A stretch of DNA of 64,000 nucleotides, taken from NCBI GenBank assembly GCA_945915475.1, contig CAMEFI010000006.1:1-64000 (forward strand), in the 5' to 3' direction. A program made the position numbers and the translations under genes. Below the pieces are notes generated by a model that did no database searches, was not told the DNA's origin, and saw only the letters and a program-made list of their open reading frames with translations. This document shows positions 1-9,983 of this stretch, in pieces. The DNA is from an uncultured Clostridium sp. (GTDB taxonomy: Bacteria > Bacillota > Clostridia > Lachnospirales > Lachnospiraceae). Position 1 is the stretch's first letter; each line of letters begins with the position of its first letter.

Positions 1-68
1 CGCAAGCGTGCCAGCGAGGATATTGTCAAATTGCACAACATTTATAGAAGATGCAGGAGTTTCGCAAA
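1..68 (+). repeat. Partial copy (right end) of a dispersed palindromic repeat, cut by the window edge
   Basis: Bases 1-47 are identical to 26201-26247; the ends are also similar (ggagtttcgcaaacgcct vs ggagcttcgcaattgcct). Confidence 0.9.
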
Positions 69-1133
69 CGCCTGATTAAATATTGTATCTGCAATACTGC
101 AAAACTCTGCATCCGGCATTGCATAAAATGACTGACCTGCCAACATGTCAAAACCCATCTTGCCTAACTCATCCGGGAAATGGATATAAAACGCATGCAG
201 CAACTGATGCCGTAAACCAAACTCTTTCTTCATGTAAACATTAACGGTTTTCAATCCATACTTTCCATCTCCAACAATGGGATGACCCACACTTCTTAGA
301 TGTGCACGAATCTGATGTGTTTTTCCCGTAACTAACTTTACTCTAAGTAACGTAAATGCCTGTTTCCCATAAATGCCGTGTGAAACCGGCTCGTATCTTG
401 TCTCAATAAAAGCAGGCTTTTCATAACCATTTTTTATGGCTTCTTCTTTTGTACGAAAGACCACAACCTGATTATGATTTTTTCGTTTTCCAAGGAATCC
501 TCTTATTGTGGTTGCTTCCTTTACATCACCGCATACAATTGTAATATAGTATTTATCAAGAGTCCGTTCTTTCAGAATTTGGGACAGCATCTGCGTACCC
601 GGAAGAGACATGCCGGCCAAAATGATTCCACTGGTATTCCGGTCAAGCCGATTACAGACGGATGGAGTAAACATTGCATCCGCTTTACCAATCCATTTGT
701 AATAGTCCACAATCTGTTCATTCAAAGAATAATCAGAAGCAACTGCCTTTTGGGACAAAAGACCGGCTGGCTTGTTCAATATCAATACGTTCTCATCTTC
801 ATATAGAACCGGAATCCCCGCTAAAGGATTGCTGCCGTCCTCTTGTCTGAAAACGTCAGAAGAATCCATCTTTTCTTCATGTTTTGGAAACAATAAGACT
901 TTCCCATCCTTACGAAACTTCATAATGGTCTCATCCGTCATATAGATCTGCACAAGATCCCCATATTGCAATATTTCGCTTCCGTCTGCTTTTAATCTGT
1001 TATACTTAATATTTTTCTTACGCAACATTTTATAAATAAAACTTTGTGGCGCAGCATCTAAATATTTTGATAAAAACTTATTAAGGCGTTGCCCTGCATA
1101 TGCCTGCGTTATATATAATTCCTGCATTTTCAA
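42..1133 (-). CDS. RluA-family 23S rRNA pseudouridine synthase with S4-like N-terminus
   Basis: NRLDRNTSGI catalytic motif, LVTGKTHQIRAHL and GHPIVGDGKYG motifs. Confidence 0.9.
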   Translation of the reverse strand: MKMQELYITQAYAGQRLNKFLSKYLDAAPQSFIYKMLRKKNIKYNRLKADGSEILQYGDLVQIYMTDETIMKFRKDGKVLLFPKHEEKMDSSDVFRQEDGSNPLAGIPVLYEDENVLILNKPAGLLSQKAVASDYSLNEQIVDYYKWIGKADAMFTPSVCNRLDRNTSGIILAGMSLPGTQMLSQILKERTLDKYYITIVCGDVKEATTIRGFLGKRKNHNQVVVFRTKEEAIKNGYEKPAFIETRYEPVSHGIYGKQAFTLLRVKLVTGKTHQIRAHLRSVGHPIVGDGKYGLKTVNVYMKKEFGLRHQLLHAFYIHFPDELGKMGFDMLAGQSFYAMPDAEFCSIADTIFNQAFAKLLHLL

Positions 1134-1155
1134 CCTCCACTGACATACCAGTCTA

Positions 1156-1905
1156 TCATACGTGTGGTAGGAATTTTGACGCCATGTAGACTGCCTTCAT
1201 TGGAAGACCATAAATAGAAAATGTGCGCTTTTTCCGTGCATCCACAAGTGCCTGCCTTACAACCGGCTCCGGCTTGACCATAAATAATTTCTTAATAGGA
1301 CTGTAGGAACGTCCCTCATTGGAAATTCGAAGAAACTCCGTGTCAACAGGCCCCGGACATACAATAGTAACAGAAATATTACGATCCCGTAATTCTGTCC
1401 GTAGTGCCAGGGAAAAACGAAGCACGAAGGATTTTGATGCTGCATAGACAGCAAATTCCTTCTGTGGGAAAAAAGCAGATGAGGAACAAAGTTGAAGGAT
1501 GCGACTGTGCTTTGTCATATACGGAAGCACCATATGGGTAACTGCAACCAATGCTTTATCATTCAAATCCACCATATTCACAGCTTCAGTTCTGGTGATT
1601 CCGGTAAACACTCCGGCACGTCCCACTCCGGCAGCATTTACAAGAATACGAACATTGGGCTGTTCTGCTTCTAACTGTTTATCCAGAATATCCCAGTCTG
1701 CTTCTTTGCAAAGATCCATGCCAATACATTTTACAGTACAATGTGTAATATTCCCTGCAAGCATTTCCAGATGTTCCTTCCTTCTGGCGATCATCCATAT
1801 TTCATCAATATGATGTACACTTGCATCCAACTGTCTTACAAATTCCCATCCCATTCCGGATGAGGCTCCGGTTACAATCGCAATTGCCTTTCCCATTACA
1901 TCCAC
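1156..1905 (-). CDS. SDR-family NAD(P)-dependent oxidoreductase
   Basis: TGASSGMG Rossmann motif, YAASK active site, PGPVDTEF. Confidence 0.9.
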   Translation of the reverse strand: MDVMGKAIAIVTGASSGMGWEFVRQLDASVHHIDEIWMIARRKEHLEMLAGNITHCTVKCIGMDLCKEADWDILDKQLEAEQPNVRILVNAAGVGRAGVFTGITRTEAVNMVDLNDKALVAVTHMVLPYMTKHSRILQLCSSSAFFPQKEFAVYAASKSFVLRFSLALRTELRDRNISVTIVCPGPVDTEFLRISNEGRSYSPIKKLFMVKPEPVVRQALVDARKKRTFSIYGLPMKAVYMASKFLPHV

Positions 1906-3305
1906 CTCCAGCCCGGTAAATATTTGTTCTTAATTCTTCCCCGGGAATTCTTTCCAAATCCAAGGGGATAACCCTCCACACATATAAGACAGATTCCGTC
2001 TTTCAATGCACTACTTTCCTGTTCAGACAGTTCAATGGTCTCCCCCTTTAAATACCGGACAACCCGTTCATCTGATACCGGAAGTTCTACCACGTTGGGG
2101 AACTCATTAGCATGCAGAAACATGGCAAGAGACTGGCTCGGTTCAAACCTGTTCTTCTTCATATCCCCCATATACAGCCCACAGCGAAGAATACGTAACC
2201 CCTTTACATATGGCATATGTTTCGGAATATAAAATACCCGTTCTTTTTGCACATCCATTCTTGACATGTCAAATGGATAGGCAAGAGAACGAATGAATTC
2301 TTCGGCTTCTTTACTTAGTTTTTCTTTGGAAAATACATATTCCGATACCGGACATGCAGCGAATTCATTGTCACGGACTCTTTTCCGTACCAATGCAACA
2401 AAATGTCCTTCTCCCTTGAGCCTGTGTGGCCACAGGCGGCGGCATTTTCTTAACTCTTCATTACCGGTATTTCCCCACTCCGGATGTCCGGTATCAAATC
2501 CATCAAACATGGGAAGCTCCACTAATTCCAATGCATCATCCAGGGATAACAGATATTCAATAGATTGTTCATTCTCCTCTTTTGAAAATGTACAGGTGGA
2601 ATAGATGATCATACCACCTGGTTTTAACATAGTAACCGCTTCTTTCAGAATCGAACGCTGTAAACCCACAAACAGATCCACACCATTACTTTCCCATGCC
2701 TTTGTCATATTATTCTGTTTCCGGAACATTCCCTCGCCGGAACATGGTGCATCAATCAATATCTTGTCAAAAAATACCGGAAATCGCTTTGCAAGAGTAT
2801 TGGGAGGCTCACTGGTTACTACCGCATTGCCAATACCAAATACTTCGATATTCTTAAGAAGTGCTTTTGCCCGTGAATTACTGATATCATTTGTAACCAG
2901 TATACCGGTTCCATGCAGTTTTGCTGCTAATTCCGTTGATTTCCCACCTGGGGCTGCACACAAATCCAACACGATATCCCCTTCTTCAACAGGAAGCAGA
3001 CTTGCAGTAGTCATGGCAGAAGGTTCCTGGATATAATATAGTCCCGCAAAATAATAAGGATGCTTGGCGGGTTTTTCCTGTTTTTCGTAATAGAATCCAT
3101 TCGGACACCAGGCAACCGGTTTAAGCTTATAAGGTGTAATTTCAAGAAATTCTTCCACACTGATCTTTGCAGTATTCACCCGGAGTCCCTGATGAGCGTC
3201 TTCGGCAAAAGAGGCCAGATAATTCTCATAATCTGGCCCTAACATCTCTTTCATTTTCTGTTCAAATGCAACCGGTAATTCCATACCATCCTCCAAACTG
3301 TTCAT
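1896..3305 (-). CDS. RsmF/NOL1-NOP2-Sun family rRNA (cytosine-C5) methyltransferase
   Basis: DLCAAPGGKST, DAPCSGEGMFRK, STCTFSKEENE motifs. Confidence 0.9.
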   Translation of the reverse strand: MNSLEDGMELPVAFEQKMKEMLGPDYENYLASFAEDAHQGLRVNTAKISVEEFLEITPYKLKPVAWCPNGFYYEKQEKPAKHPYYFAGLYYIQEPSAMTTASLLPVEEGDIVLDLCAAPGGKSTELAAKLHGTGILVTNDISNSRAKALLKNIEVFGIGNAVVTSEPPNTLAKRFPVFFDKILIDAPCSGEGMFRKQNNMTKAWESNGVDLFVGLQRSILKEAVTMLKPGGMIIYSTCTFSKEENEQSIEYLLSLDDALELVELPMFDGFDTGHPEWGNTGNEELRKCRRLWPHRLKGEGHFVALVRKRVRDNEFAACPVSEYVFSKEKLSKEAEEFIRSLAYPFDMSRMDVQKERVFYIPKHMPYVKGLRILRCGLYMGDMKKNRFEPSQSLAMFLHANEFPNVVELPVSDERVVRYLKGETIELSEQESSALKDGICLICVEGYPLGFGKNSRGRIKNKYLPGWRWM

Positions 3306-3360
3306 TATTCAAACTGTAATACATACAGCGTGCGTTATTATATGTATATTCGTTATATCA

Positions 3361-4164
3361 TCATGCAAGACTCTGCGCCTTATATCCTTCTGAAATGATA
3401 TCAAGCTGCTTAGAGAATCTTTCTAACTGTTCTAAGTCACCAGTCTGGTACACTTTATAAAACTCATCCTGAATCTTAATAACTTCCCGCTTGTTGGCAA
3501 CCTTAAACAGATTCTGAATATTGATCAGGATATCCGATACCAGTGTTGCCTTCACCTGGAAAATATTCTGGGCATCCATAATCTCATCCCGAACAGAACC
3601 CATCTCCTCATCCAAAGTAATAATGGCATTGGATGCACTAAGCAGACGTTCCTTAATATGCTCCGGCATATTTCCCTTATACTTATACTGCAAAGAGTGC
3701 TCAATCGTCGCCCAGAAATTCATGGCAAGGGTTCTGATCTGAATCTCTGCCTGAATCCGCTTGGTGCCATCTAATGTATATACATCATAATATATGATCA
3801 TATGATAGCTTCGATAGCCGCTTTCTTTCATGTTATGGATATAATCCTTCTCCCGGATAACCTCCATATCTGTGCGGTTATGTATAATCTCAACAACCTT
3901 CTCAATATCCTCCACAAACTGACACATGATCCGGATTCCTGCCATATCCGATATCCGGTCATCAATCTCCTCAATTGCAATATTCTTCTTCTGCATCTTG
4001 TCAAGAATACTGGAAATTTTCTTCACACGCCCCGTCACCTGCTCAATCGGTGAATATAATCCGGCGTTACGGTATTCCTCAATAATATGATTAAACTTCA
4101 CGATCAGCTCATCTACAGCCAATCGGTAAGGGTCAAGTATCTCCCTCCAAAGCTGAATCTCCAT
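3361..4164 (-). CDS. Small RelA/SpoT-type GTP pyrophosphokinase (RelQ/YjbM-like)
   Basis: Synthetase-only domain: RVKKISSILDKM, DMAGIRIMC, GYRSYHMI, EIQIRTLAMNFWATIEHSLQYK. Confidence 0.9.
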   Translation of the reverse strand: MEIQLWREILDPYRLAVDELIVKFNHIIEEYRNAGLYSPIEQVTGRVKKISSILDKMQKKNIAIEEIDDRISDMAGIRIMCQFVEDIEKVVEIIHNRTDMEVIREKDYIHNMKESGYRSYHMIIYYDVYTLDGTKRIQAEIQIRTLAMNFWATIEHSLQYKYKGNMPEHIKERLLSASNAIITLDEEMGSVRDEIMDAQNIFQVKATLVSDILINIQNLFKVANKREVIKIQDEFYKVYQTGDLEQLERFSKQLDIISEGYKAQSLA

Positions 4165-4258
4165 AGTAACTTCACCTCTTCATTATATATTCTTTTCCAC
4201 CACATATCTTTTGCACAATTATAGTTATTGTATCATATCTCCTAATAAAAGGAAAGTT

Positions 4259-4909
4259 TTACTGCTTTTCAATTTTCAACAAATAGGGATAAGAATTGAC
4301 CGCCTTCTCTTCTCCATTTTTTGAAGGACAGTAAATTCCAAAATGCAGATGCACAGGAAAGTTGCCACAGGTTCCTTCCTCCCCTTCTCCGGTACTTCCC
4401 ATGAATCCAAGAAGTTCACCTGCCTGAACCTTTCTGCCTGCTTCCATTCCATTGGCATAGGAAGATAAATGCGCATAATAATAATAGATTCCGGACCCTG
4501 CAGTGATTCCGATCCGATATCCGCCCAAATATAACCATCCAACATTGGTTACAACACCATCTGTAGCACTGACAACCGGTATCCTGCCTTCTATATTCCT
4601 GGTATCCATAATATCACAACCCTCATGTTTTCCCTGCACTCTGGAAGCGCCAAAAGAGTCTTCGTAGGTTACTTCCAAACGATAGGCAGCGGGAATTGGG
4701 AAATACTGCATATCTGACAGTATCTGTTCCTTTATAACTTTCTCCTGTTTCCCTTCTTCCTTTCTCATGTGTTCTCTCCATTGTAAAACTACCCGGATTC
4801 CGGCAATTCCAACAGCTTCCACCAATACAATCATTATACATAGAAAACATCTTTTCCAAACAGACGGATTGTGCACTTTATATCTCACAAAAAACCTCCG
4901 CTCCCTCAA
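4259..4909 (-). CDS. Membrane-anchored M23 family metallopeptidase
   Basis: N-terminal TM; HEGCDIMD and HLHFGI zinc motifs. Confidence 0.88.
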   Translation of the reverse strand: MRERRFFVRYKVHNPSVWKRCFLCIMIVLVEAVGIAGIRVVLQWREHMRKEEGKQEKVIKEQILSDMQYFPIPAAYRLEVTYEDSFGASRVQGKHEGCDIMDTRNIEGRIPVVSATDGVVTNVGWLYLGGYRIGITAGSGIYYYYAHLSSYANGMEAGRKVQAGELLGFMGSTGEGEEGTCGNFPVHLHFGIYCPSKNGEEKAVNSYPYLLKIEKQ

Positions 4910-6219
4910 CTGTTTTCCAATGTCAATTCAATTCTTCGGATAATGCAGTTCGCCTGTTCATAGATATCCAATGGATTCCCTGTCAAATGGTACTGGCCAT
5001 TCGTATATAGAATCTTCCCCGCTATCATTGTCATCAAAACATTTTCATTACTTCCACTATAGATCAGATTATTCACAAGATGATTCACCGGTTGCATGTT
5101 CGGTTTCAGCAGGTCAATTAATATGATATCTGCCTGTTTTCCCGGTGCAATTGCATTACATTTTTCTAATCCCAGCAGATTCGCACCATTTACCGTTGCC
5201 ATTGCCAGCACATCAATCGGGGTAACAGCAGCCGCATCATTATATTTAATCTTCTGTAAAGCTGCTGTCAAATACATCTCTTTAAAGAAATTCAGATTGT
5301 TATTGCTTGCCGGACCATCCGTTCCAATTGCAACTGTAATCCCTTTCTCTATATATTCTTTCACCGGAGCAATTCCACTTGCCAATTTTAGATTTGAAGA
5401 TGGGTTTGTGACAACATATATGCCCTTCTCTTTCAGAATCTCCCGATCATTTTCACTCGTATACACCATATGATGACCGGCTCCACCGTACTCAAACAGT
5501 CCCAACTGATCCATTAATTCCACAGGTGTCACTCCATATCGCTGCCTGCATGCTTCCACTTCCCGGATTGTCTCACTATTATGCATATATACCGGAGCTT
5601 TCAAAGTATGTGATAAGGAAGCAATCTCTTTTAATAATTCCTTACAGCAACTGTACTCTGAGTGAAATCCTAACCGGTAATCCACCAAAGGATGACATTC
5701 ATGAAATGTCTGATAATCTTTTTCCAGTGTCTTCATTGCATCCGATACTTGCGACGAATCTGCACCAAAAACCGTGCCGGACAACACAACCCGGTATCCC
5801 ATATCTATACAGGCACGTGCAATCATATCGGGATGAAAATACATCTCGAAACTTGTGGTAATGCCGCCCCGGATATATTCTAAGACAGCAAGCTGCATTA
5901 ATACATAAATATCTTTTTCCTGAAGCCTGGCTTCCGCAGGAAATATCTTCTCATTCAGCCATTCCTGTAACGGAAGGTCATCCGCATAAGAACGCAGAAA
6001 GGTCATAGGTCCATGTGCATGACAATTTTTAAAACCGGGTAATAACAGATTCCCCATACAGTCAATCTGCTGGTCAAATTTTTCTTCTGATAAAGAAATG
6101 GAATCTGTTTCCGAAATCACCCTCTCAATCACATCATCCTGTACCCATACTTCCCCCATAAATGGTTCCTGTCCGGGATTCATCGTTAAAACCCTTGCAT
6201 GATATAATCTAGTTCGCAT
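4906..6219 (-). CDS. Amidohydrolase (MtaD/SAH deaminase-like)
   Basis: HAHGPMTFLR metal motif, MHNSET, GTDGPASNNNLNFF; 4-nt overlap with downstream M23 gene. Confidence 0.85.
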   Translation of the reverse strand: MRTRLYHARVLTMNPGQEPFMGEVWVQDDVIERVISETDSISLSEEKFDQQIDCMGNLLLPGFKNCHAHGPMTFLRSYADDLPLQEWLNEKIFPAEARLQEKDIYVLMQLAVLEYIRGGITTSFEMYFHPDMIARACIDMGYRVVLSGTVFGADSSQVSDAMKTLEKDYQTFHECHPLVDYRLGFHSEYSCCKELLKEIASLSHTLKAPVYMHNSETIREVEACRQRYGVTPVELMDQLGLFEYGGAGHHMVYTSENDREILKEKGIYVVTNPSSNLKLASGIAPVKEYIEKGITVAIGTDGPASNNNLNFFKEMYLTAALQKIKYNDAAAVTPIDVLAMATVNGANLLGLEKCNAIAPGKQADIILIDLLKPNMQPVNHLVNNLIYSGSNENVLMTMIAGKILYTNGQYHLTGNPLDIYEQANCIIRRIELTLENS

Positions 6220-6252
6220 TCCACCACACCCTTTTTACACCTCTGCATCCGA

Positions 6253-7080
6253 TCATAAATTTGCTATCACATGTTTCACTAACTTTTGAAATCTCGGTGC
6301 TGCTTCATCTGCTGCTGCTTTTACTTCCTCATGACATAACGGCACATCACTGATTCCTGCTGCCAGGTTTGATATAAAGGAAATTCCGCAGATATGCATT
6401 CCCATATGGTTTGCAACAATCGCCTCCACCGCTGTACTCATTCCAACTGCAGAAGCACCTAACACTTTGCACATACGAATCTCCGCAGGTGTCTCATAAC
6501 TTGGTCCTGTCAACTGTAAATACACTCCTTTTTTTAAGGAAATACCTAGCTGCGCCGCACTCTTTTCAATTATATCCTGTAAAGATTTGTCATAGATCTC
6601 ACTCATGTCCGGAAAACGAACACCCAGTTTGTCTTCATTCGGTCCTAACAGTGGATTCGGCACAAAACATGCTATATGATCTGTAATCAACATCAAATCA
6701 CCGCAAGAAAACCCCTCTCCAAGTCCACCAGCTGCATTTGTTAAAAATAATGTCTCTGCACCCATCGCATGTATCAGCCGTACCGGGAGAACCACATCTT
6801 CCATAGTATACCCTTCATAATAGTGTACCCGTCCCTGCATAATCACAAGTGGAGTCTTTTCCATATATCCAAAAACAAAACGTCCCTTATGACCGGCTAC
6901 AGTAGATCTGGGAAATCCAGTGATCTCACTATAATCCACTGTTGCCTCCACCTGAATCTGTTCAGCCAGATCCCCCAATCCGGATCCTAAAATCAACGCA
7001 ACCTTAGGTTGAAAATCTGTCTTCTTCCTTACACACGCAAGACATTCATCGATTCTATCCATAATTTCACCCATATGCAC
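6253..7080 (-). CDS. punA: Purine-nucleoside phosphorylase
   Basis: LILGSGLGDLA, GRVHYYEGY, NAAGGL, VGMSTAVEAIVANHMGM. Confidence 0.93.
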   Translation of the reverse strand: MHMGEIMDRIDECLACVRKKTDFQPKVALILGSGLGDLAEQIQVEATVDYSEITGFPRSTVAGHKGRFVFGYMEKTPLVIMQGRVHYYEGYTMEDVVLPVRLIHAMGAETLFLTNAAGGLGEGFSCGDLMLITDHIACFVPNPLLGPNEDKLGVRFPDMSEIYDKSLQDIIEKSAAQLGISLKKGVYLQLTGPSYETPAEIRMCKVLGASAVGMSTAVEAIVANHMGMHICGISFISNLAAGISDVPLCHEEVKAAADEAAPRFQKLVKHVIANL

Positions 7081-7095
7081 TCTCCTGTTTTCTCT

Positions 7096-8988
7096 TTATT
7101 TACGGTTCTCGTTATCCCAAAAATATACAACAACCGGATCACCAATCTCATAATTCTCATATAATGTCTTAGCCAGATCCAATGGTAAGTTCACGCAACC
7201 ATGGGAACCATTGTAATAATATATGCTTCCGCCATACTGACTTCTCCAGCCTGCCGCATCATGAAGACCGATACCACCATTAAACTGAATCCAGTATGTC
7301 ACTGGTGACTCATAGGAATATTCATAAGTTGTTGTTGTCTTCTCGACTTTTTTTCCTTTCTTATTCTTCTTGGTTACCGTCTTTGTTACCGGCACTTTCT
7401 CCCCGCGCAATACAGTAGGGCTTAATTTATCCTGAATCTTATATAATCCGATAGAGGTACCATTTCCAGCTGATTCCTTACCGGATACACAATCGCCTTC
7501 TGCAATCTTCTTACCATTCTTATATCCAAACACTTTCTGCTCAGACAGATTCACTTCAATATATGTATCGCCAATATCGTTATCTCCAATCAGAGAAATT
7601 CCTTTCTCGTCAAACACAACATCCACTTTTGCAGATTTGCCTGCTTTCAAAGCATTCAGCAACGCCTTAACAGTTTCTTCTTCATTTATCTGATATCCGA
7701 ACGCACTTCCATGTACTTTTACTTTCCTGTCATCGAAAGAAGTGGTAAAAGTACGGTCAGAGTCCACTGTATTATACTTCGCAGCCAATTGTGAAACATA
7801 TTTCTTTACTTTTGATTCTGAAAGTTCATAAGAATCTCCCTTTTTCTCAAGAACATTCTCATATAACTCCATACCAGGCTCTAATTCCAGATCATCCAGT
7901 TGTAATGCAATGTTGCACTCTGCATATTTACCCAGCGCCTTCAATTCATTCTGCAATTCTTCATCTGTAGAATACACTTTCGGCAATTCATAACAGTTGC
8001 TCTCTTTCAAATCCACTTCTGACTGAACATTTTTAAGATTCGTCTCAACAACTTCCTTAAATGTTTTAGTAATAATCGTAGAACCTGATTTCTCCTTAAT
8101 GATTTCAAACTTATCATCTTTCACGCCAACATATGCATCTTCCGGCTTTTCCATATTCTTAGTTTTCAATATTGCCATATCGTCATAGATTTCTTCTAAT
8201 GTATCCTCATTCCACGTTACATCTGCTGATACCTGATATTCATGGTGTTCAAAATAATTCACAAACCAGATATATGGTTTCTGTTCTTTGAGACATTTTT
8301 CAAAATCATCATGTAATTGAATCTGAATATCAATATCCTTGCCCTGGATTACAACACTCTCTTTATCAATGGTCTTCAAAGTCAATGAATAATTAGAATA
8401 GAACTGATCCAGTGTATTTTTCGCTGTGGCTTTATTCATGTTAGAAACAGAAATACCATTAATGGTTACATCCTTATAATAATGACCGGAAAAATACGCA
8501 AATCCTGCTACATATGCAATCATAACCAATCCCATAATGCAACCAAGCACAATGGCAAGACCTTTTCGGTCCTTCTTCTCTTCTTTCACTGAAGATTCTG
8601 TTTCTTCCTGGTTTTTCTTAGCTGCCTCCTGTGCTTCAGTAATCCTCTTACTCTGCGTTACCGCTCTATTGGATGAAGGCTCTTTTTTTGGTTTCTTCGC
8701 TTCTTCTGGTTTTTTTGAATCCTCTTTCTTGGAATTCTTCTCTTCCTTCGATTCTTCCGCCTTTTCTGAATCCTCTTTCTTGGAATTCTTCTCTTCCTTC
8801 GATTCTTCCGCCTTTTCTGAATCCTCTTTCTTTGATTCTTTTTCTTCCTTTGCTTCTTCCACCATTTCCGAATTCTCTTTTTTCGTATTCTCCTGCTTCT
8901 TCTCCTCCTCTGCCTTTTCCGTTTCCTTAATCACGTCAATGACGTCCTTATTATCTTTCATATCAGTTCTCCCTGTATTTATATTCAT
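7096..8988 (-). CDS. L,D-transpeptidase (YkuD) with TM, PG-binding domain and Lys/Glu-rich cytoplasmic N-terminus
   Basis: HDAAGW...SHGCVNLP catalytic motif; TM at about residues 143-167; low-complexity N-terminus. Confidence 0.9.
   Translation of the reverse strand: MNINTGRTDMKDNKDVIDVIKETEKAEEEKKQENTKKENSEMVEEAKEEKESKKEDSEKAEESKEEKNSKKEDSEKAEESKEEKNSKKEDSKKPEEAKKPKKEPSSNRAVTQSKRITEAQEAAKKNQEETESSVKEEKKDRKGLAIVLGCIMGLVMIAYVAGFAYFSGHYYKDVTINGISVSNMNKATAKNTLDQFYSNYSLTLKTIDKESVVIQGKDIDIQIQLHDDFEKCLKEQKPYIWFVNYFEHHEYQVSADVTWNEDTLEEIYDDMAILKTKNMEKPEDAYVGVKDDKFEIIKEKSGSTIITKTFKEVVETNLKNVQSEVDLKESNCYELPKVYSTDEELQNELKALGKYAECNIALQLDDLELEPGMELYENVLEKKGDSYELSESKVKKYVSQLAAKYNTVDSDRTFTTSFDDRKVKVHGSAFGYQINEEETVKALLNALKAGKSAKVDVVFDEKGISLIGDNDIGDTYIEVNLSEQKVFGYKNGKKIAEGDCVSGKESAGNGTSIGLYKIQDKLSPTVLRGEKVPVTKTVTKKNKKGKKVEKTTTTYEYSYESPVTYWIQFNGGIGLHDAAGWRSQYGGSIYYYNGSHGCVNLPLDLAKTLYENYEIGDPVVVYFWDNENRK
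8717..8818 (-). repeat. Two exact tandem copies of a 51-bp unit (17 aa EKAEESKEEKNSKKEDS), plus a partial third
   Basis: Copies start at 8717 and 8768; the third begins at 8819 and diverges. Confidence 0.93.
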
Positions 8989-9026
8989 ATCCTATCAACA
9001 AGCCACAATCTGTAACTTCCTGATTA

Positions 9027-9923
9027 TCAATCATCATTTAATGTAACCAGAACAATCTCGGGCAGATTATTTACCCGAAACTTGAATGTATGATTACCCA
9101 GTCCACCACTTAATACCATATATTTTCCTTCCTGTTCAAACAGACCTTTGTCATACTTTGGAAAAAAATGAATCATTGGTGACAATGCTCCACCTAAAAA
9201 TGGAATTCGAATCATTCCACCATGTACATGCCCGGAAAATGTAAGATTAGCACCCCATGTGGCATATTCCCTAAAGTAATCCGGATTGTGTGCAAGAAAA
9301 ATGTGATATTGAGACCTGTCACATTCTCCAAACAGTCCACTAAGATATCCTGGTTCCATAGGCATGCGAATCATTCGCTTATAAAGTTCCGGTGTCAGAT
9401 TCAGACCGTGTAACAAGATGGAATCCCCACCCCGTTCTATTATTTCCGTTTGATCAAGCAACATATGAATCTCCGGACACAGCCGGTTCAAAAACCGCTG
9501 CCACATTTCTCCATAGGTCTCCGTATAAATACTGGCTCGAAGTTCATGATTCCCCATACTGAAATACACTGGTGCAATGTCACACAACGCATTCATGGTA
9601 TCTGCTGCAAACAGGACATCCCATCCTGGTTTTCCAACAATCATATCTCCTGTTACCAATATAATATCCGGACAGCATTGTCTTACCTTTTGTAATAATA
9701 TGGTATTATCTTCTCCAAAACACGCATTGTGCAGATCCGATAAGTGTACAATCCGCATATTATGAAAAGCAGTCGGGATCTTCTCATCCATAATGGAATA
9801 CTGAGTAATTACCAATTTACGGTTCTCAATGTAACTGATTATACAGATTCCAACTACGCATACAATTACAAGTATACTAATTATCGCCAATATGTTCAAG
9901 CATAATTTCATCCTGTTCTCCAT
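9027..9923 (-). CDS. Membrane-anchored metallophosphoesterase
   Basis: HLSDLHN, VTGDMIV, GNHE, SGHVHGG motifs. Confidence 0.9.
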   Translation of the reverse strand: MENRMKLCLNILAIISILVIVCVVGICIISYIENRKLVITQYSIMDEKIPTAFHNMRIVHLSDLHNACFGEDNTILLQKVRQCCPDIILVTGDMIVGKPGWDVLFAADTMNALCDIAPVYFSMGNHELRASIYTETYGEMWQRFLNRLCPEIHMLLDQTEIIERGGDSILLHGLNLTPELYKRMIRMPMEPGYLSGLFGECDRSQYHIFLAHNPDYFREYATWGANLTFSGHVHGGMIRIPFLGGALSPMIHFFPKYDKGLFEQEGKYMVLSGGLGNHTFKFRVNNLPEIVLVTLNDD

Positions 9924-9983
9924 TCATGATATTAGAAATGATCTCCATCCAATATCCTATATTCTATCCATTCTCGTATTATT

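Noticed and set aside
8537-9046. 169-aa plus-strand ORF (Ser/Phe-rich repeats)
   Set aside because: Antisense of the KE-rich repeats of the L,D-transpeptidase.
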